Shown: one piece after another, positions 1 through 8,900 of the stretch | How the letters are laid out: every line of letters starts with the position of its first letter | Position numbering within the stretch: position 1 is the first letter of the stretch | Assembly: GCA_964576135.1 (NCBI GenBank) | Contig: CAZNTZ010000001.1 | Location: forward strand, 1-64,000 | Origin: CAZNTZ01 sp964576135 | GTDB lineage: Bacteria > Pseudomonadota > Alphaproteobacteria > Rs-D84 | Direction: 5' to 3' | DNA length: 64,000 nt | The notes under the pieces: generated by a model | The model's database searches: none | The model's input: only the letters and a program-made list of their open reading frames with translations | Told to the model about the DNA's origin: nothing | Made by a program: the position numbers and the translations under genes

Positions 1-258
1 TATAACCTTTAAAGCAGGTGGAGAAGATAAAAGACGTGAAATAACGCGTTCTTCGACACGCCGAAATTCGGACTCTCCGTAAAGGGAAAAAATATCAACA
101 ACACTGCAACCTGCGGCCGATTCGATTTCTTTATCTGAATCTACGAACGGAATATCAAGCTTTCGCGCCAACATTCGCCCGATAGAAGTTTTACCAGCTC
201 CCATCAGTCCGACCATAACAATAGGTCGATCAAGTTCAAATCCCAATTTATCATTCAT
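1..258 (-). CDS. aroK: Shikimate kinase, partial (3' end outside window)
   Basis: Only the first 86 residues lie in the window; the gene runs off the left edge. The protein begins [20 protein letters not shown] and carries the P-loop [12 protein letters not shown] at about residues 17-28, followed by the DSDKEIE segment that places the Asp residues binding magnesium and shikimate. These are hallmarks of shikimate kinase, which phosphorylates shikimate with ATP in the chorismate pathway in the cytoplasm. The start at 258 is the first ATG after the leader; no good Shine-Dalgarno precedes it. A downstream aroB partner is common but would be outside the window. Confidence 0.9.
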   Translation of the reverse strand, partial: MNDKLGFELDRPIVMVGLMGAGKTSIGRMLARKLDIPFVDSDKEIESAAGCSVVDIFSLYGESEFRRVEERVISRLLSSPPALKVI

Positions 259-284
259 AGGAGGATTTTAAATCAAACGATACC

Positions 285-318
285 AAAAAGCAAATGGCGC
301 GGTAATTTCGCGCCATTT
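285..318 (-). terminator. Rho-independent terminator of the GNAT gene
   Basis: A 9-bp perfect stem (292-300 with 310-318, arm AAATGGCGC) has a 9-nt loop and is followed on the minus strand by five T (285-289). It lies just after the stop of the GNAT gene at 322 and before the aroK start. Confidence 0.8.
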
Positions 319-321
319 TAT

Positions 322-1173
322 TTAGATAGCTTTAACAAGCATTTGCTCGCGATAAAATTTAATTTTTGGGTTCTCTATCAGATATGTTTTTGTGTTTTTT
401 ATATCTCTGTGTCTCGCAAATTTATTCATTGAATTCATTAATTCGCAATCTACACCTGTACCAAGATAATTTTTTGAAACATGTAAATCGTTAACCAAAG
501 CAATACCTAAATCTTGAAACATTCTGGCGGTTATAAAACCAATTGGTCGACCATTTGACAAGAAAATCATCAACGGATTCCTGTTATTTGAATAAAAAAT
601 ATCATATGGTTCTTGTGGCATTGCAATTTTTTTACAATGGTTTTGAACTTCTGGTGTAGTTGGCCCAAAAAATGGCGTAACACCACTTTGCATCACACTC
701 TTGATATCCTTAAAAAAGTTACCAGATTCTGAAAATTTATACCCATGTTTATTATAAAAATCATAACAACCATGTATCATCAGATATCTTCTGTTTTCTA
801 AAACTTTTATAAAACTTGCGCCATTTAATAAGGCAACTCGTTCAACTGATCTTAATAAATCGCTACCTATGCCTTTTTGCCGAAATCCTGGCATTACTAG
901 TATATTAGTAACAATGGCTTGACACTTGTCAACAAATCCGTTCACAAATCCAAACATATATTTATTGGTATTATATGCCCCGAACGCGAAAGAATTATAA
1001 TGTATTTTATAATTTTCACGATACAGCATTTCTGATAAATCTCTTTGGTCTTTACTATAGTAATAATCGCTACAAATTCCGTTAGCGACCTTTGCTTCTA
1101 CTTCTGTAAAATCTTTCCAAACAGCCTTATTTTGTTCAAATATAGGAATTATTTCTATTTCTTGCTCTGTCAT
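322..1173 (-). CDS. GNAT-family N-acetyltransferase
   Basis: The 283-residue protein has a GNAT acetyl-CoA-binding motif A at about residues 92-110, with the core RQKGIGSDLL, then helix and strand segments ending in FYNKHGYKF, the usual motif B tail of this fold. The C-terminal third (PIGFITARMF, then VSKNYLGTGVDCELM) looks like a second, degenerate GNAT half, so a tandem GNAT architecture is likely. The acceptor substrate cannot be told from sequence. It is a single-gene unit with its own terminator, divergent from gpmI. The start at 1173 is preceded by an AAGAGAATGAA stretch that could act as a weak ribosome site. Confidence 0.75.
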   Translation of the reverse strand: MTEQEIEIIPIFEQNKAVWKDFTEVEAKVANGICSDYYYSKDQRDLSEMLYRENYKIHYNSFAFGAYNTNKYMFGFVNGFVDKCQAIVTNILVMPGFRQKGIGSDLLRSVERVALLNGASFIKVLENRRYLMIHGCYDFYNKHGYKFSESGNFFKDIKSVMQSGVTPFFGPTTPEVQNHCKKIAMPQEPYDIFYSNNRNPLMIFLSNGRPIGFITARMFQDLGIALVNDLHVSKNYLGTGVDCELMNSMNKFARHRDIKNTKTYLIENPKIKFYREQMLVKAI

Positions 1174-1260
1174 TTCATTCTCTTACTTTATACAACTCAT
1201 ATTGGGAATTATATCATATTTTCAATTATCAGTCAAAACAGATGAAAACAATTAAATTTA

Positions 1261-1269
1261 TGTTATAAT
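1261..1269 (+). promoter_or_regulatory. Extended -10 promoter of gpmI
   Basis: TGTTATAAT is an extended -10 with a consensus hexamer at 1264-1269. No good -35 is visible. The predicted start near 1276 leaves a short leader containing the AAGGAAAAT ribosome site. Confidence 0.65.
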
Positions 1270-1288
1270 TTTAAAAAAAGGAAAATGT

Positions 1289-2794
1289 ATGTCAAAACCT
1301 GTTGTATTGTGTATTCTTGATGGTGTTGGAATATCAAATGAAAAATCTCATAACGCTGTTGTACGCGCGAAAATGCCATTTTTTCACTCTTTGTTAAAAA
1401 AATATCCAAACACAAAATTAAATGCCAGTGGCGCATCTGTTGGATTACCAATTGGCACCATGGGAAATTCCGAAGTTGGTCATATAACAATTGGCGCCGG
1501 ACGAATTGTTAATCAATTTCTGAGACGTTTTCAAATCGAAGCAAAAAAAATTACTGAAAATAAAAAACTTAACGATTTTATAAAATTTTTAAAAAAATCT
1601 GGCGGCACAGCAAATATAATTGGACTGTGTTCTGACGGTCGAGTGCATTCTAATCTTGAAGATGGAATGTTTATCGCAAAAATTATCAGAGATTCTGGTA
1701 TACCAGTAAAATGGCATGTAATCGCTGATGGGAGAGATGTTCCACCAACTTCGGTAAAAAAATATGTATCAAAAATATTGCGTGAATTTGGCCCAGATTC
1801 AATTGCGACAATATCTGGGCGATATTATGCCATGGATCGTAATAATAACTGGGAACGTGTTCAACTTTCTTTTGATGCAATTACAAATTGTAAATCTGAA
1901 TTTATATCCCGGAATGTAAATGCGGCAATAGCAGAAGCATATGCACGTGGTGAAACTGATGAATTTATTAAACCAACTTTGATTACAAATAAACAAAAAC
2001 CAATCACAAGTAAAGATGGAATATTGTTTTTTAATTATCGCAGTGACAGAGCACGTCAAATATTAAAAGCACTTATGTTTCCAGAAATTCCAGAGATTAA
2101 ACGACCAAATGGATATACCCAACCAAAAGCTTTGTGTTTTTCGCAATACGGAGAAGGGCTTGACGAATTTTGCCCCACCCTTTTGCCTGATGTTCCTGTA
2201 AAAAATACTTTTGGTGATGTTGCAGCAGCAGCAGGAATATCACAATTACGTATTGCTGAAACAGAAAAATATAACCACGTAACTTATTTCTTTGATTCAG
2301 AAAGAACTCTTGATTTTCCGCACGAAGAAAAAGTTTTAATACCTTCACCAAAAGTTGCAACATTTGATTTAAAACCCGAAATGTCAGCCCCAGAAATAAC
2401 CGAAGCATTGTTACCGAAACTTAAAAAATTTGATGTTATTATTTTGAATTACGCAAATGGCGATATGGTTGGTCACACAGGTATAGAAAAAGCAACAATC
2501 AAGGCAATGGAAACTTTGGATGCCCAGCTTGCAAAACTTATTCCGTCAATTTTGAAATTAAATGGTACTGTGTTAATCACAGCAGATCATGGTAATGCAG
2601 AAAAAATGTGGAATACAAAAACAAATTCACCGTGGACCGCGCATACAACAAACCCTGTACCTTTGATTATAATAAGTAATGAAAAACATATTATTAAACA
2701 AAAAAATGGTGGTTTATCGGATATTGCACCAACAATGCTGAAAATACTGGGTATTAAACAACCAAAAGATATGACCGGAAAAAGTTTAATTTAA
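1289..2794 (+). CDS. gpmI: 2,3-bisphosphoglycerate-independent phosphoglycerate mutase
   Basis: It interconverts 3- and 2-phosphoglycerate in glycolysis using two Mn ions and a phosphoserine intermediate. The 501-residue length is normal for the family. Visible alkaline-phosphatase-superfamily signatures are ILDGVG (metal Asp11), GNSEVGH with the nucleophile Ser61, IADGRDVPPTS, GRYYAMDRN, NYANGDMVGHTG and ADHGNAE, covering both metal sites and the substrate loop. AAGGAAAATGT precedes the ATG. The 3' end overlaps the convergent tadA by 9 nt. With eno and gapA elsewhere in the window it gives much of lower glycolysis, and no cofactor-dependent mutase is seen here. Confidence 0.97.
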   Translation: MSKPVVLCILDGVGISNEKSHNAVVRAKMPFFHSLLKKYPNTKLNASGASVGLPIGTMGNSEVGHITIGAGRIVNQFLRRFQIEAKKITENKKLNDFIKFLKKSGGTANIIGLCSDGRVHSNLEDGMFIAKIIRDSGIPVKWHVIADGRDVPPTSVKKYVSKILREFGPDSIATISGRYYAMDRNNNWERVQLSFDAITNCKSEFISRNVNAAIAEAYARGETDEFIKPTLITNKQKPITSKDGILFFNYRSDRARQILKALMFPEIPEIKRPNGYTQPKALCFSQYGEGLDEFCPTLLPDVPVKNTFGDVAAAAGISQLRIAETEKYNHVTYFFDSERTLDFPHEEKVLIPSPKVATFDLKPEMSAPEITEALLPKLKKFDVIILNYANGDMVGHTGIEKATIKAMETLDAQLAKLIPSILKLNGTVLITADHGNAEKMWNTKTNSPWTAHTTNPVPLIIISNEKHIIKQKNGGLSDIAPTMLKILGIKQPKDMTGKSLI

Positions 2795-3253
2795 AGATTT
2801 TCGTTTCGATTTAAAAAAATCTTTCAAAAGTTTTGCCGATTCGTCGGCAAAATCTGAAGATTCTGTAATAATCGGCCGATATAGATTCTTTTGGTTTTCA
2901 AAGACCCGCGCGCCATGTAAAATTGCCCCACCCTTTGGGTCGCGCGCAGCAAAAATAATTTTTCCAATTCTGGCATATGAAATAGCCGTCGCGCACATGG
3001 CGCATGGTTCAAGCGTTATATAAATTTCAGAATTGTCCAAAAATTTTTTTCCTGTTTTTTTACAAGCATTGCGAATCGCTACTATTTCTGCGTGAAGTGT
3101 CGGATCATTATGAATCTGTATACGGTTTTCGCCACGTGCGATTATTTTACCATTTTGGACAATAACCGCCCCAACTGGTACGTCATCGTGCTTTGATGCA
3201 CGAATTGCTTGGTCTATTGCAAATTTCATTGGCGTTTTCTTTATCATGAACAT
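2786..3253 (-). CDS. tadA: tRNA(adenine-34) deaminase
   Basis: It converts wobble adenosine 34 of tRNA-Arg(ACG) to inosine. The 155-residue protein carries the zinc cytidine-deaminase fold: HAE at residues 54-56 (His ligand and catalytic Glu) and PCAMC at 83-87 (two Cys ligands), then SYARIGKIIFAARDPKGG. A start at 3253 gives MFMIKKTPMKF; the in-frame ATG at 3247 (MIKKTPMKF) is equally plausible because family members begin just before this helix. The gene is divergent from rsmD with only 11 bp between starts and converges on gpmI with a 9-nt overlap. Confidence 0.93.
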   Translation of the reverse strand: MFMIKKTPMKFAIDQAIRASKHDDVPVGAVIVQNGKIIARGENRIQIHNDPTLHAEIVAIRNACKKTGKKFLDNSEIYITLEPCAMCATAISYARIGKIIFAARDPKGGAILHGARVFENQKNLYRPIITESSDFADESAKLLKDFFKSKRKSLN

Positions 3254-3258
3254 ATAAT
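3229..3258 (+). promoter_or_regulatory. Promoter of rsmD predicting a leaderless transcript
   Basis: TTGGCG (3229-3234), an 18-bp spacer and TATAAT (3253-3258). The usual start point is 3265, which is the A of the rsmD ATG. No Shine-Dalgarno is present. The promoter lies inside the 5' end of the divergent tadA. Confidence 0.7.
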
Positions 3259-3264
3259 AATTTC

Positions 3265-3807
3265 ATGGAATCAAAATTGCAAATTATTTCCGGGGCGCGA
3301 CGTGGATTGAAACTGATGCTTCCTTATGGGGCGCGTCCAACACAAAATCGTGCGCGTTTAGCGATTTGTAATATTTTACAACCAATGATTGAAAATCAAA
3401 TTGTGATATGGGATGCTTTTGCAGGCAGCGGTGCTTTGGCGTTTGAGTTTCTTTCACGTGATTGGGCTGTAAAGGCAATTTTTACAGACACTTCTTCGGA
3501 ATCAATTAAATCTGTTCGTTCAAATGCAATCGGTTTTGATAAAAACAAAATAATAATTGAACAATCAGATGCACTTTCGGTTGTAAATAAATTCGCCCCA
3601 GAAGTTGATATAGTCTTTGTAGACCCACCGTATACAGAAACAGAATTAGGCTTAAAATTTGTTAAGAAATTTATTTCTGTCGCAAAACCTGGTTCAATAA
3701 TTGTATGGGAAATTGAATCTGATAAAGAAATTGATGTTTCAGAATTTGAAATATTAAAAGATAAAACTTATGGGCGCGCACGTTTTTTAATATTCAGAAA
3801 AAACTGA
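3265..3807 (+). CDS. rsmD: 16S rRNA (guanine-966-N2)-methyltransferase
   Basis: This SAM-dependent enzyme makes m2G966 in 16S rRNA. Its 180 residues match the family. The N terminus has the typical ISGARRGLKL and RPTQNRAR stretch, the SAM loop DAFAGSGALAFE is at 50-61, and the catalytic DPPY is at 120-123. The start falls 7 nt after a consensus -10, so the mRNA is probably leaderless. The gene shares its upstream region with the divergent tadA and ends one base from the converging gene that stops at 3808. Confidence 0.93.
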   Translation: MESKLQIISGARRGLKLMLPYGARPTQNRARLAICNILQPMIENQIVIWDAFAGSGALAFEFLSRDWAVKAIFTDTSSESIKSVRSNAIGFDKNKIIIEQSDALSVVNKFAPEVDIVFVDPPYTETELGLKFVKKFISVAKPGSIIVWEIESDKEIDVSEFEILKDKTYGRARFLIFRKN

Positions 3808-4632
3808 TTATTTATTCATAAACTGTGTGGCAATCCCAGACAAAGATGATACCGCACCAAGCGCACCACCACCAGACTGAGTGATTGTTCCAACTTGTTC
3901 CATAACATTGCCTGTATTTGTCTTTTTACCTAAACCGGATGCCGTCTGGGTTAAAAATGCTCCCCACAGTTCGCGTTTTTTCGCGGTCAATTTTGCATCT
4001 GAACATCTTTCGGTTTTTTCTAGAATTTTTGCTGCTTGTGATGCCTCGCTCGGCAAATAATCTGATGGCCCAAATCCAATCAAATTAAAAATATCGTATG
4101 CATCAGTAACTTGTTCACCATCTGCCTCGGTACAATAAACAGCACCGTTTCTACAAGTAAAGCCTTTGCCTGGCCGGGGAAAACCTTCCCAGACTTTACC
4201 AGCATTACCATCGCCAGTGAATGTATTATAACCAGGCTTTAAACCTGCAGTATTATTAACACCGGTGCGAACATCTTCGGAATAACAATCAGAACAAGGA
4301 GCACGACCAATCAGTTTATCCCCTATAGATTTTGATGTATCTTGGCCAGTTTTAGCCCATTCTTTCATCATATTATCGATAAATCTCATATCAGGATCTG
4401 TTGGGATACAATCGCCAGTCAGCGCTTTTTGTTGTGCGTTCAAACTAGATACACCTGCAACAAAACCTATCAGACTAGGAACTAAACTGTTGGTTGTACT
4501 TTTTCCAGAATCCGAAGAATTATCAGCAACTGGTGCAGCCTTTTTAATCACAATTGCTGCATTCGCCGCACCAAAACCAAGCATGCAAAAGCAAGCCATA
4601 AATACTTTGTAAAAATTTGATTTAAATACCAT
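3808..4632 (-). CDS. Secreted protein with Cys pairs, unknown function
   Basis: I do not recognise a family. The 274-residue protein starts MVFKSNFYKVFMACFCMLGF, has a hydrophobic signal sequence and a likely signal peptidase I site after AANA, so export to the periplasm or beyond is expected. The mature part has scattered Cys (CSDCYSED, FTCRNGAVYC, ERCSD) suggesting disulfides, and Gly/Ser-rich ends. I chose the ATG at 4632 because AGAGAG lies just upstream and the signal peptide begins there; a longer frame reaching 4977 would run through the divergent lptC and lacks support. A TATAAT promoter sits 16 bp upstream of this start. Confidence 0.75.
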   Translation of the reverse strand: MVFKSNFYKVFMACFCMLGFGAANAAIVIKKAAPVADNSSDSGKSTTNSLVPSLIGFVAGVSSLNAQQKALTGDCIPTDPDMRFIDNMMKEWAKTGQDTSKSIGDKLIGRAPCSDCYSEDVRTGVNNTAGLKPGYNTFTGDGNAGKVWEGFPRPGKGFTCRNGAVYCTEADGEQVTDAYDIFNLIGFGPSDYLPSEASQAAKILEKTERCSDAKLTAKKRELWGAFLTQTASGLGKKTNTGNVMEQVGTITQSGGGALGAVSSLSGIATQFMNK

Positions 4633-4647
4633 TTCTCTCTGGCCTTT

Positions 4648-4677
4648 ATTATAACATAAAATTGTGTTTACTTGCAA
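4648..4677 (-). promoter_or_regulatory. Promoter of the secreted-protein gene ending at 3808
   Basis: TTGCAA (4672-4677), an 18-bp spacer and a consensus TATAAT (4648-4653), read on the minus strand. It overlaps the plus-strand lptC promoter. Confidence 0.75.
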
Positions 4678-4689
4678 ATCAAATAAAAT
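4662..4689 (+). promoter_or_regulatory. Candidate lptC promoter
   Basis: TTGTGT (4662-4667), 16 bp, TAAAAT (4684-4689). The expected start point is near 4696, so the second in-frame ATG at 4699 may be the real start, with a leader of about 3 nt. Confidence 0.5.
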
Positions 4690-5187
4690 ATGTCTAAAAT
4701 GACCGTTATGCAGACAAATCGGCGACATTTTCTTATTATGGGTGAACACAGACGACTTCAACGGTTGTGGCAATTTTTCTTTACAGGATGGGGACTTATT
4801 ATGATTGCAGCACTTGCCGCTGCACCTATTTTTACGAAAAGTTTGCTTTGGACCCCAATTTCCGCGATTGATATGACTGGTATTCAAATGAACCAATTCA
4901 AGATGACCGGGGCAAGCTTTGCCGGTACGGACGATAATGGTAAGCCTTTTCATATCCAAGCAGAAACTGCAAGACAAACATATGAATCATCGGATAAAGT
5001 TTTAATGGAAAATGTTCGTGGTAATGTGGTAAGAATTGTAGACGGAAAAGATATAAATGATTTTATTACTGCAAAATCTGCTGTGTTTGAGAAATCAAAA
5101 CACACGTTGACATTAACAGGTAATGTTCGCGTAGATTCCAGTAATGGTGATAAAATTTTAACGGATGAAATGGTGATAACGCTGTGA
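4690..5187 (+). CDS. lptC: LPS export system protein LptC
   Basis: LptC is the bitopic inner-membrane protein that receives LPS from LptB2FG and passes it to the periplasmic bridge. The 165 residues have a basic N terminus, one membrane segment at about 30-50 (FFFTGWGLIMIAALAAAPIF) and a periplasmic beta-rich part with the typical pattern AETARQTYESSDKVLMENVRG and, later, LTLTGNVRVDSSNG. Start choices at 4690, 4699 and 4708 are possible; the promoter position favours 4699. lptB follows after 31 nt with its own ribosome site. The usual lptA between them is absent. A small LptA/OstA-like protein is an alternative reading, but the N-terminal anchor and genomic position favour LptC. Confidence 0.83.
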   Translation: MSKMTVMQTNRRHFLIMGEHRRLQRLWQFFFTGWGLIMIAALAAAPIFTKSLLWTPISAIDMTGIQMNQFKMTGASFAGTDDNGKPFHIQAETARQTYESSDKVLMENVRGNVVRIVDGKDINDFITAKSAVFEKSKHTLTLTGNVRVDSSNGDKILTDEMVITL

Positions 5188-5218
5188 TAATACAGTATTT
5201 GACCAAGGAGATTTTTAA

Positions 5219-5953
5219 TTGAAAATCATAAACAGCATTTTGAAGATTGAACATTTATCTAAATCATATGGCAGACGTGTTGTTTTACGTGATATCTCTA
5301 TGACTGTATCCCAAGGCGAATCGGTTGGTTTATTGGGGCCAAATGGTGCCGGAAAAACAACTGCTTTTTATTGCATCACTGGTCAGATAAAAGCTTCGGG
5401 GGGACGTATTTTTTTAAATTCCCAAGACATTACAAATTTGCCATTTTATAAACGTGCAGGTCTGGGTATTGGTTATTTGCCACAAGAAAATTCAATATTT
5501 CGTGGATTGTCTGTTGAGCAAAATATAATGGCTATATTAGAAATTATTGAAAAAAATCCAAGAAAGCGCGAACAAAAACTGAATGAATTATTAAAAGAAT
5601 TTTCGATTGAACATTTGCGTAAAAGTCCTGCAACCGCATTATCTGGTGGTGAACGTCGTCGTGTTGAAATTGCACGTGCATTGGCAACCGATCCAAAATT
5701 TATATTACTTGATGAACCTTTTGCCGGCATTGATCCAATTGCCGTAAATGAAATCAGAACTTTGGTATCACAACTTAAAAACCGTGGTTTGGGCGTTATT
5801 ATCACGGATCATAATGTTCGCGAAACACTCGGTATCACTGATCGTTCTTATGTTTTGCATGATGGAAAAATCTTAAAGCATGGTACCACACCAGAAATTA
5901 TCAAAGACAAAATGGTTCGCGAAGTTTATCTGGGTGAAAATTTCACACTTTGA
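5219..5953 (+). CDS. lptB: LPS export ABC transporter ATPase LptB
   Basis: LptB is the cytoplasmic ATPase that powers LPS extraction from the inner membrane with LptF and LptG. The 244 residues show Walker A GPNGAGKTT (40-48), the Q-loop in GYLPQENSIFRGLS, the signature LSGGERRR (141-148), Walker B FILLDEPFAGID and the switch His in ITDHN. The YLPQE...IFRGLS stretch and the IDPIAVNEI segment after Walker B are specific to LptB. The start is TTG at 5219, supported by AAGGAG 7-8 nt upstream; there is no ATG nearby. It probably forms an operon with lptC and converges on the autotransporter gene. Confidence 0.95.
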   Translation: MKIINSILKIEHLSKSYGRRVVLRDISMTVSQGESVGLLGPNGAGKTTAFYCITGQIKASGGRIFLNSQDITNLPFYKRAGLGIGYLPQENSIFRGLSVEQNIMAILEIIEKNPRKREQKLNELLKEFSIEHLRKSPATALSGGERRRVEIARALATDPKFILLDEPFAGIDPIAVNEIRTLVSQLKNRGLGVIITDHNVRETLGITDRSYVLHDGKILKHGTTPEIIKDKMVREVYLGENFTL

Positions 5954-5975
5954 TTTTATCTTTGTAATTTAAATA

Positions 5976-8900
5976 TCAGAATCTGTATCCACCGCCCAAT
6001 CTAATGTTATGCGATTGAATATTTCCATTTGTTTGGAAACGGTAATCCAGTCCCAACTGTCCCCCGCGAGCAGATATAATATCAATACCAGTACCAATAT
6101 TAAACCACAGCGCGCCATTACCAGTGTCGTATTTAGAGAAATCAACAGCATCGATAAATTTATAGTCTATTGTTTTCTTTGCACCTAACAGGTTGTATTC
6201 AAATCCAGTTGTAATTTTTGGAAGCAATTGTAACCATGGTGTGGCGTATATTCTTTTCTGAGCAGCCAAACTGTAACCAGGCGTTAATGATATAAATCCA
6301 TCTTGTTTTGCGTTCATATAATCCTGCAGATTCAATGTAAATCCAGAATTATAACCACCGCGCAGATATGCGTTTCCAACAATATATTTATTCAACAAAT
6401 CATGCATTATTCCAAATTCACCAGATACAGACATAGCAGTTGTTGTGCCATCAGTATCTTTAAAGAATGTTTGGCTGCGCGATACATCAATTGAATGATT
6501 ATAAAAATTCAAATTGCTGTAAAAGCTGGATTCTTGGGACAATTTTCTGATCAAGTATGCACCTAAGCTGAAACTTGTATCTTTGGCTTCGGTTCTGACA
6601 GCGCCATATTGCATAACATTTGCATAAGATAAATCAACATTCATATCAGCATTACTTGTCAATTGTGCAAAACGAGCGGTAACACCCATAATTGTGTCTT
6701 TGCTGTGTTGCCAATCCATACCCGCAGAAACAGACAAACGATTACCATTTATATCCTCTGAATCATTAAAAAAGCTTACATTTGTATCGACCCAGACTTT
6801 TTTCAAATTACGTGTACGGTTTAATAAAAATTCATCTACTAATTTATTTTCAAATTGACGATAATTCATACGTTCATCTAAATCGATTTGCATTGCAACT
6901 GCGCCTGCTTCTATTGGTTCAAACATTTTTGCAAACCGTGCCATATACAATGTTTGTTTTGAATTATCGCTGTTGTAATATTCCATACGATTATAAATTT
7001 CATTTCCTATTTGTTGAAAATCACTGCCCAAAAACGCACTTGGCATTGCTTCTATTGGGGTATTATTTACAAAACCATTTTTAATTAATACACCTTCAAC
7101 CAAATTATCTAATGCCCCAGCCGAAGCATATTCATTTGCAGTATGGGTAGGTTCTTTGCCAACAATTGGTTGTATCTTAAATATTGATATTGGACCACCA
7201 AATCGTGGATCAAACACGATATAAATACTGTCGTTTAATCCGTCACCATCTACGTCTTTTACACTAAGATATGCAGGAACAGCACCAGATGCAGACAACG
7301 ATTGATCAGCACGGAAAGCATCAAGATAATTAAAACATCTGCTGCCATCAAGGTTACAGAACATAACGTTCAAATTACGTGTACCAATTTGTAAATCTTG
7401 AATTTCTGTTGCTCTTAATAAATATACAGCATCACCAGAATCAACAATATTGGTCAAATACAATCCGATACTGCCATCACTTAAACCTGTACCGCCTGGT
7501 GCTGTGGCAGTATTATTAGTAATTAAATTACCAGAAACATTTACGATTGCTGTACCGCCAGATATATTTCCATTTGAAATATCTATTGTTGAATTATGTG
7601 ATGAATTTGACAACCCGACCAGCAATTGGCTTGTTGAATTAAAGTAATAATCACCAGTAATATTCATCGATCCAACGCCAAGGAATTTAACCCCACCCGA
7701 AACATCGCCCATAATATTTGCATTTATAAGCCCTGATCCAGTTGCACTATAAATATATGTATCGCCTGCACTGATGATACCATTTCCTGTAATATTTAAA
7801 TTATCTGTGTGCAATTCCAGTGTTCCACCTGTTTGATATATTCCACCAGAACCAATATTGATTGTTGGTGATCTGAGCACTAAATCACCACCAGAATTTA
7901 AAATTTGATATACGCTGATGCCTGTATTTGCACTTACTAAACCTGTGCCCGATTCGTTTGTCAGACGGTTCCCAATGTTGATTTGGTTAGCATTCATAAA
8001 CAAATCACAATTTGTACCGTTTGTGCAAAGCGCACCCAAAGCACTGTTACCAGTATTCCAAACAATATCACTAATATTTATTGTCCCAGTATTGAGTGCG
8101 GATGAAACAAACAAATTTCCATTATTCAAAATCGAATATATATTTAATGAATTTGTACCTGAAAATATAATATCTCCGAAATTAACAATATTTCTTACAC
8201 TGAGTGTTGTACTTGAAGATATATTTGATACAGCCCCGACCGCCCCAGCAGTTGCGGTCGAACCATCCAATGTTCCATTTAATAAATCATTACTTAGAAC
8301 TATGTTGCCACTCGAAGCAAATGTCATACTGTTACCAACGTTTATAACGTCACTTGTCGCGGTAATACTTGTCGCAGTAATTGACATATCTGAATTTACA
8401 TTATCAATTGCGGCCCCAACATTACTTCCGTTATAAATATTTGTAAATGAAACACCACCATTTAGAACATTTAATGTATAACTCGCTAAGTGGCTTCCTA
8501 TATCTCCGGAAACACCTGTTAAGGTTCCAGTTTCTAAATAAAAATTATTACTATTTGTCGCAGAACCAATATCTATACCACCAACCAAAGTTGTTGCACC
8601 CGAAACATAACCTGTGAAATTACCATCAAGATACAAACCAGCGGCAGTTAAACTTGCCACTTTGGCAGAACTTGGGCCACCTATTTGTAAAGAATTACCA
8701 GTTTCAATACTTATACCCCCAGTAATGTTTCTTGCACCAGATGCGGCCAAAGTAGCAGAACTTGCAAAATAAACATCTCCGTCTGTTCCAACATCTGTAT
8801 GTCCAATAAATAAATCGCCAGCAGCACTAAGTCCACCTGCACCGAACCCAAAGTTAGCGCCATTACCAAAAACGATTCGGCCACCAGAATTAGATGTCAC

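Noticed and set aside
4633..4977. Long N-terminal extension of the secreted protein to 4977
   Set aside because: It is antisense to lptC, has no ribosome site, and the signal peptide begins at 4632.
7918..8436. Plus-strand 172-residue frame opposite the autotransporter
   Set aside because: It arises from the repetitive Asn/Gly/Thr codons of the passenger on the other strand.
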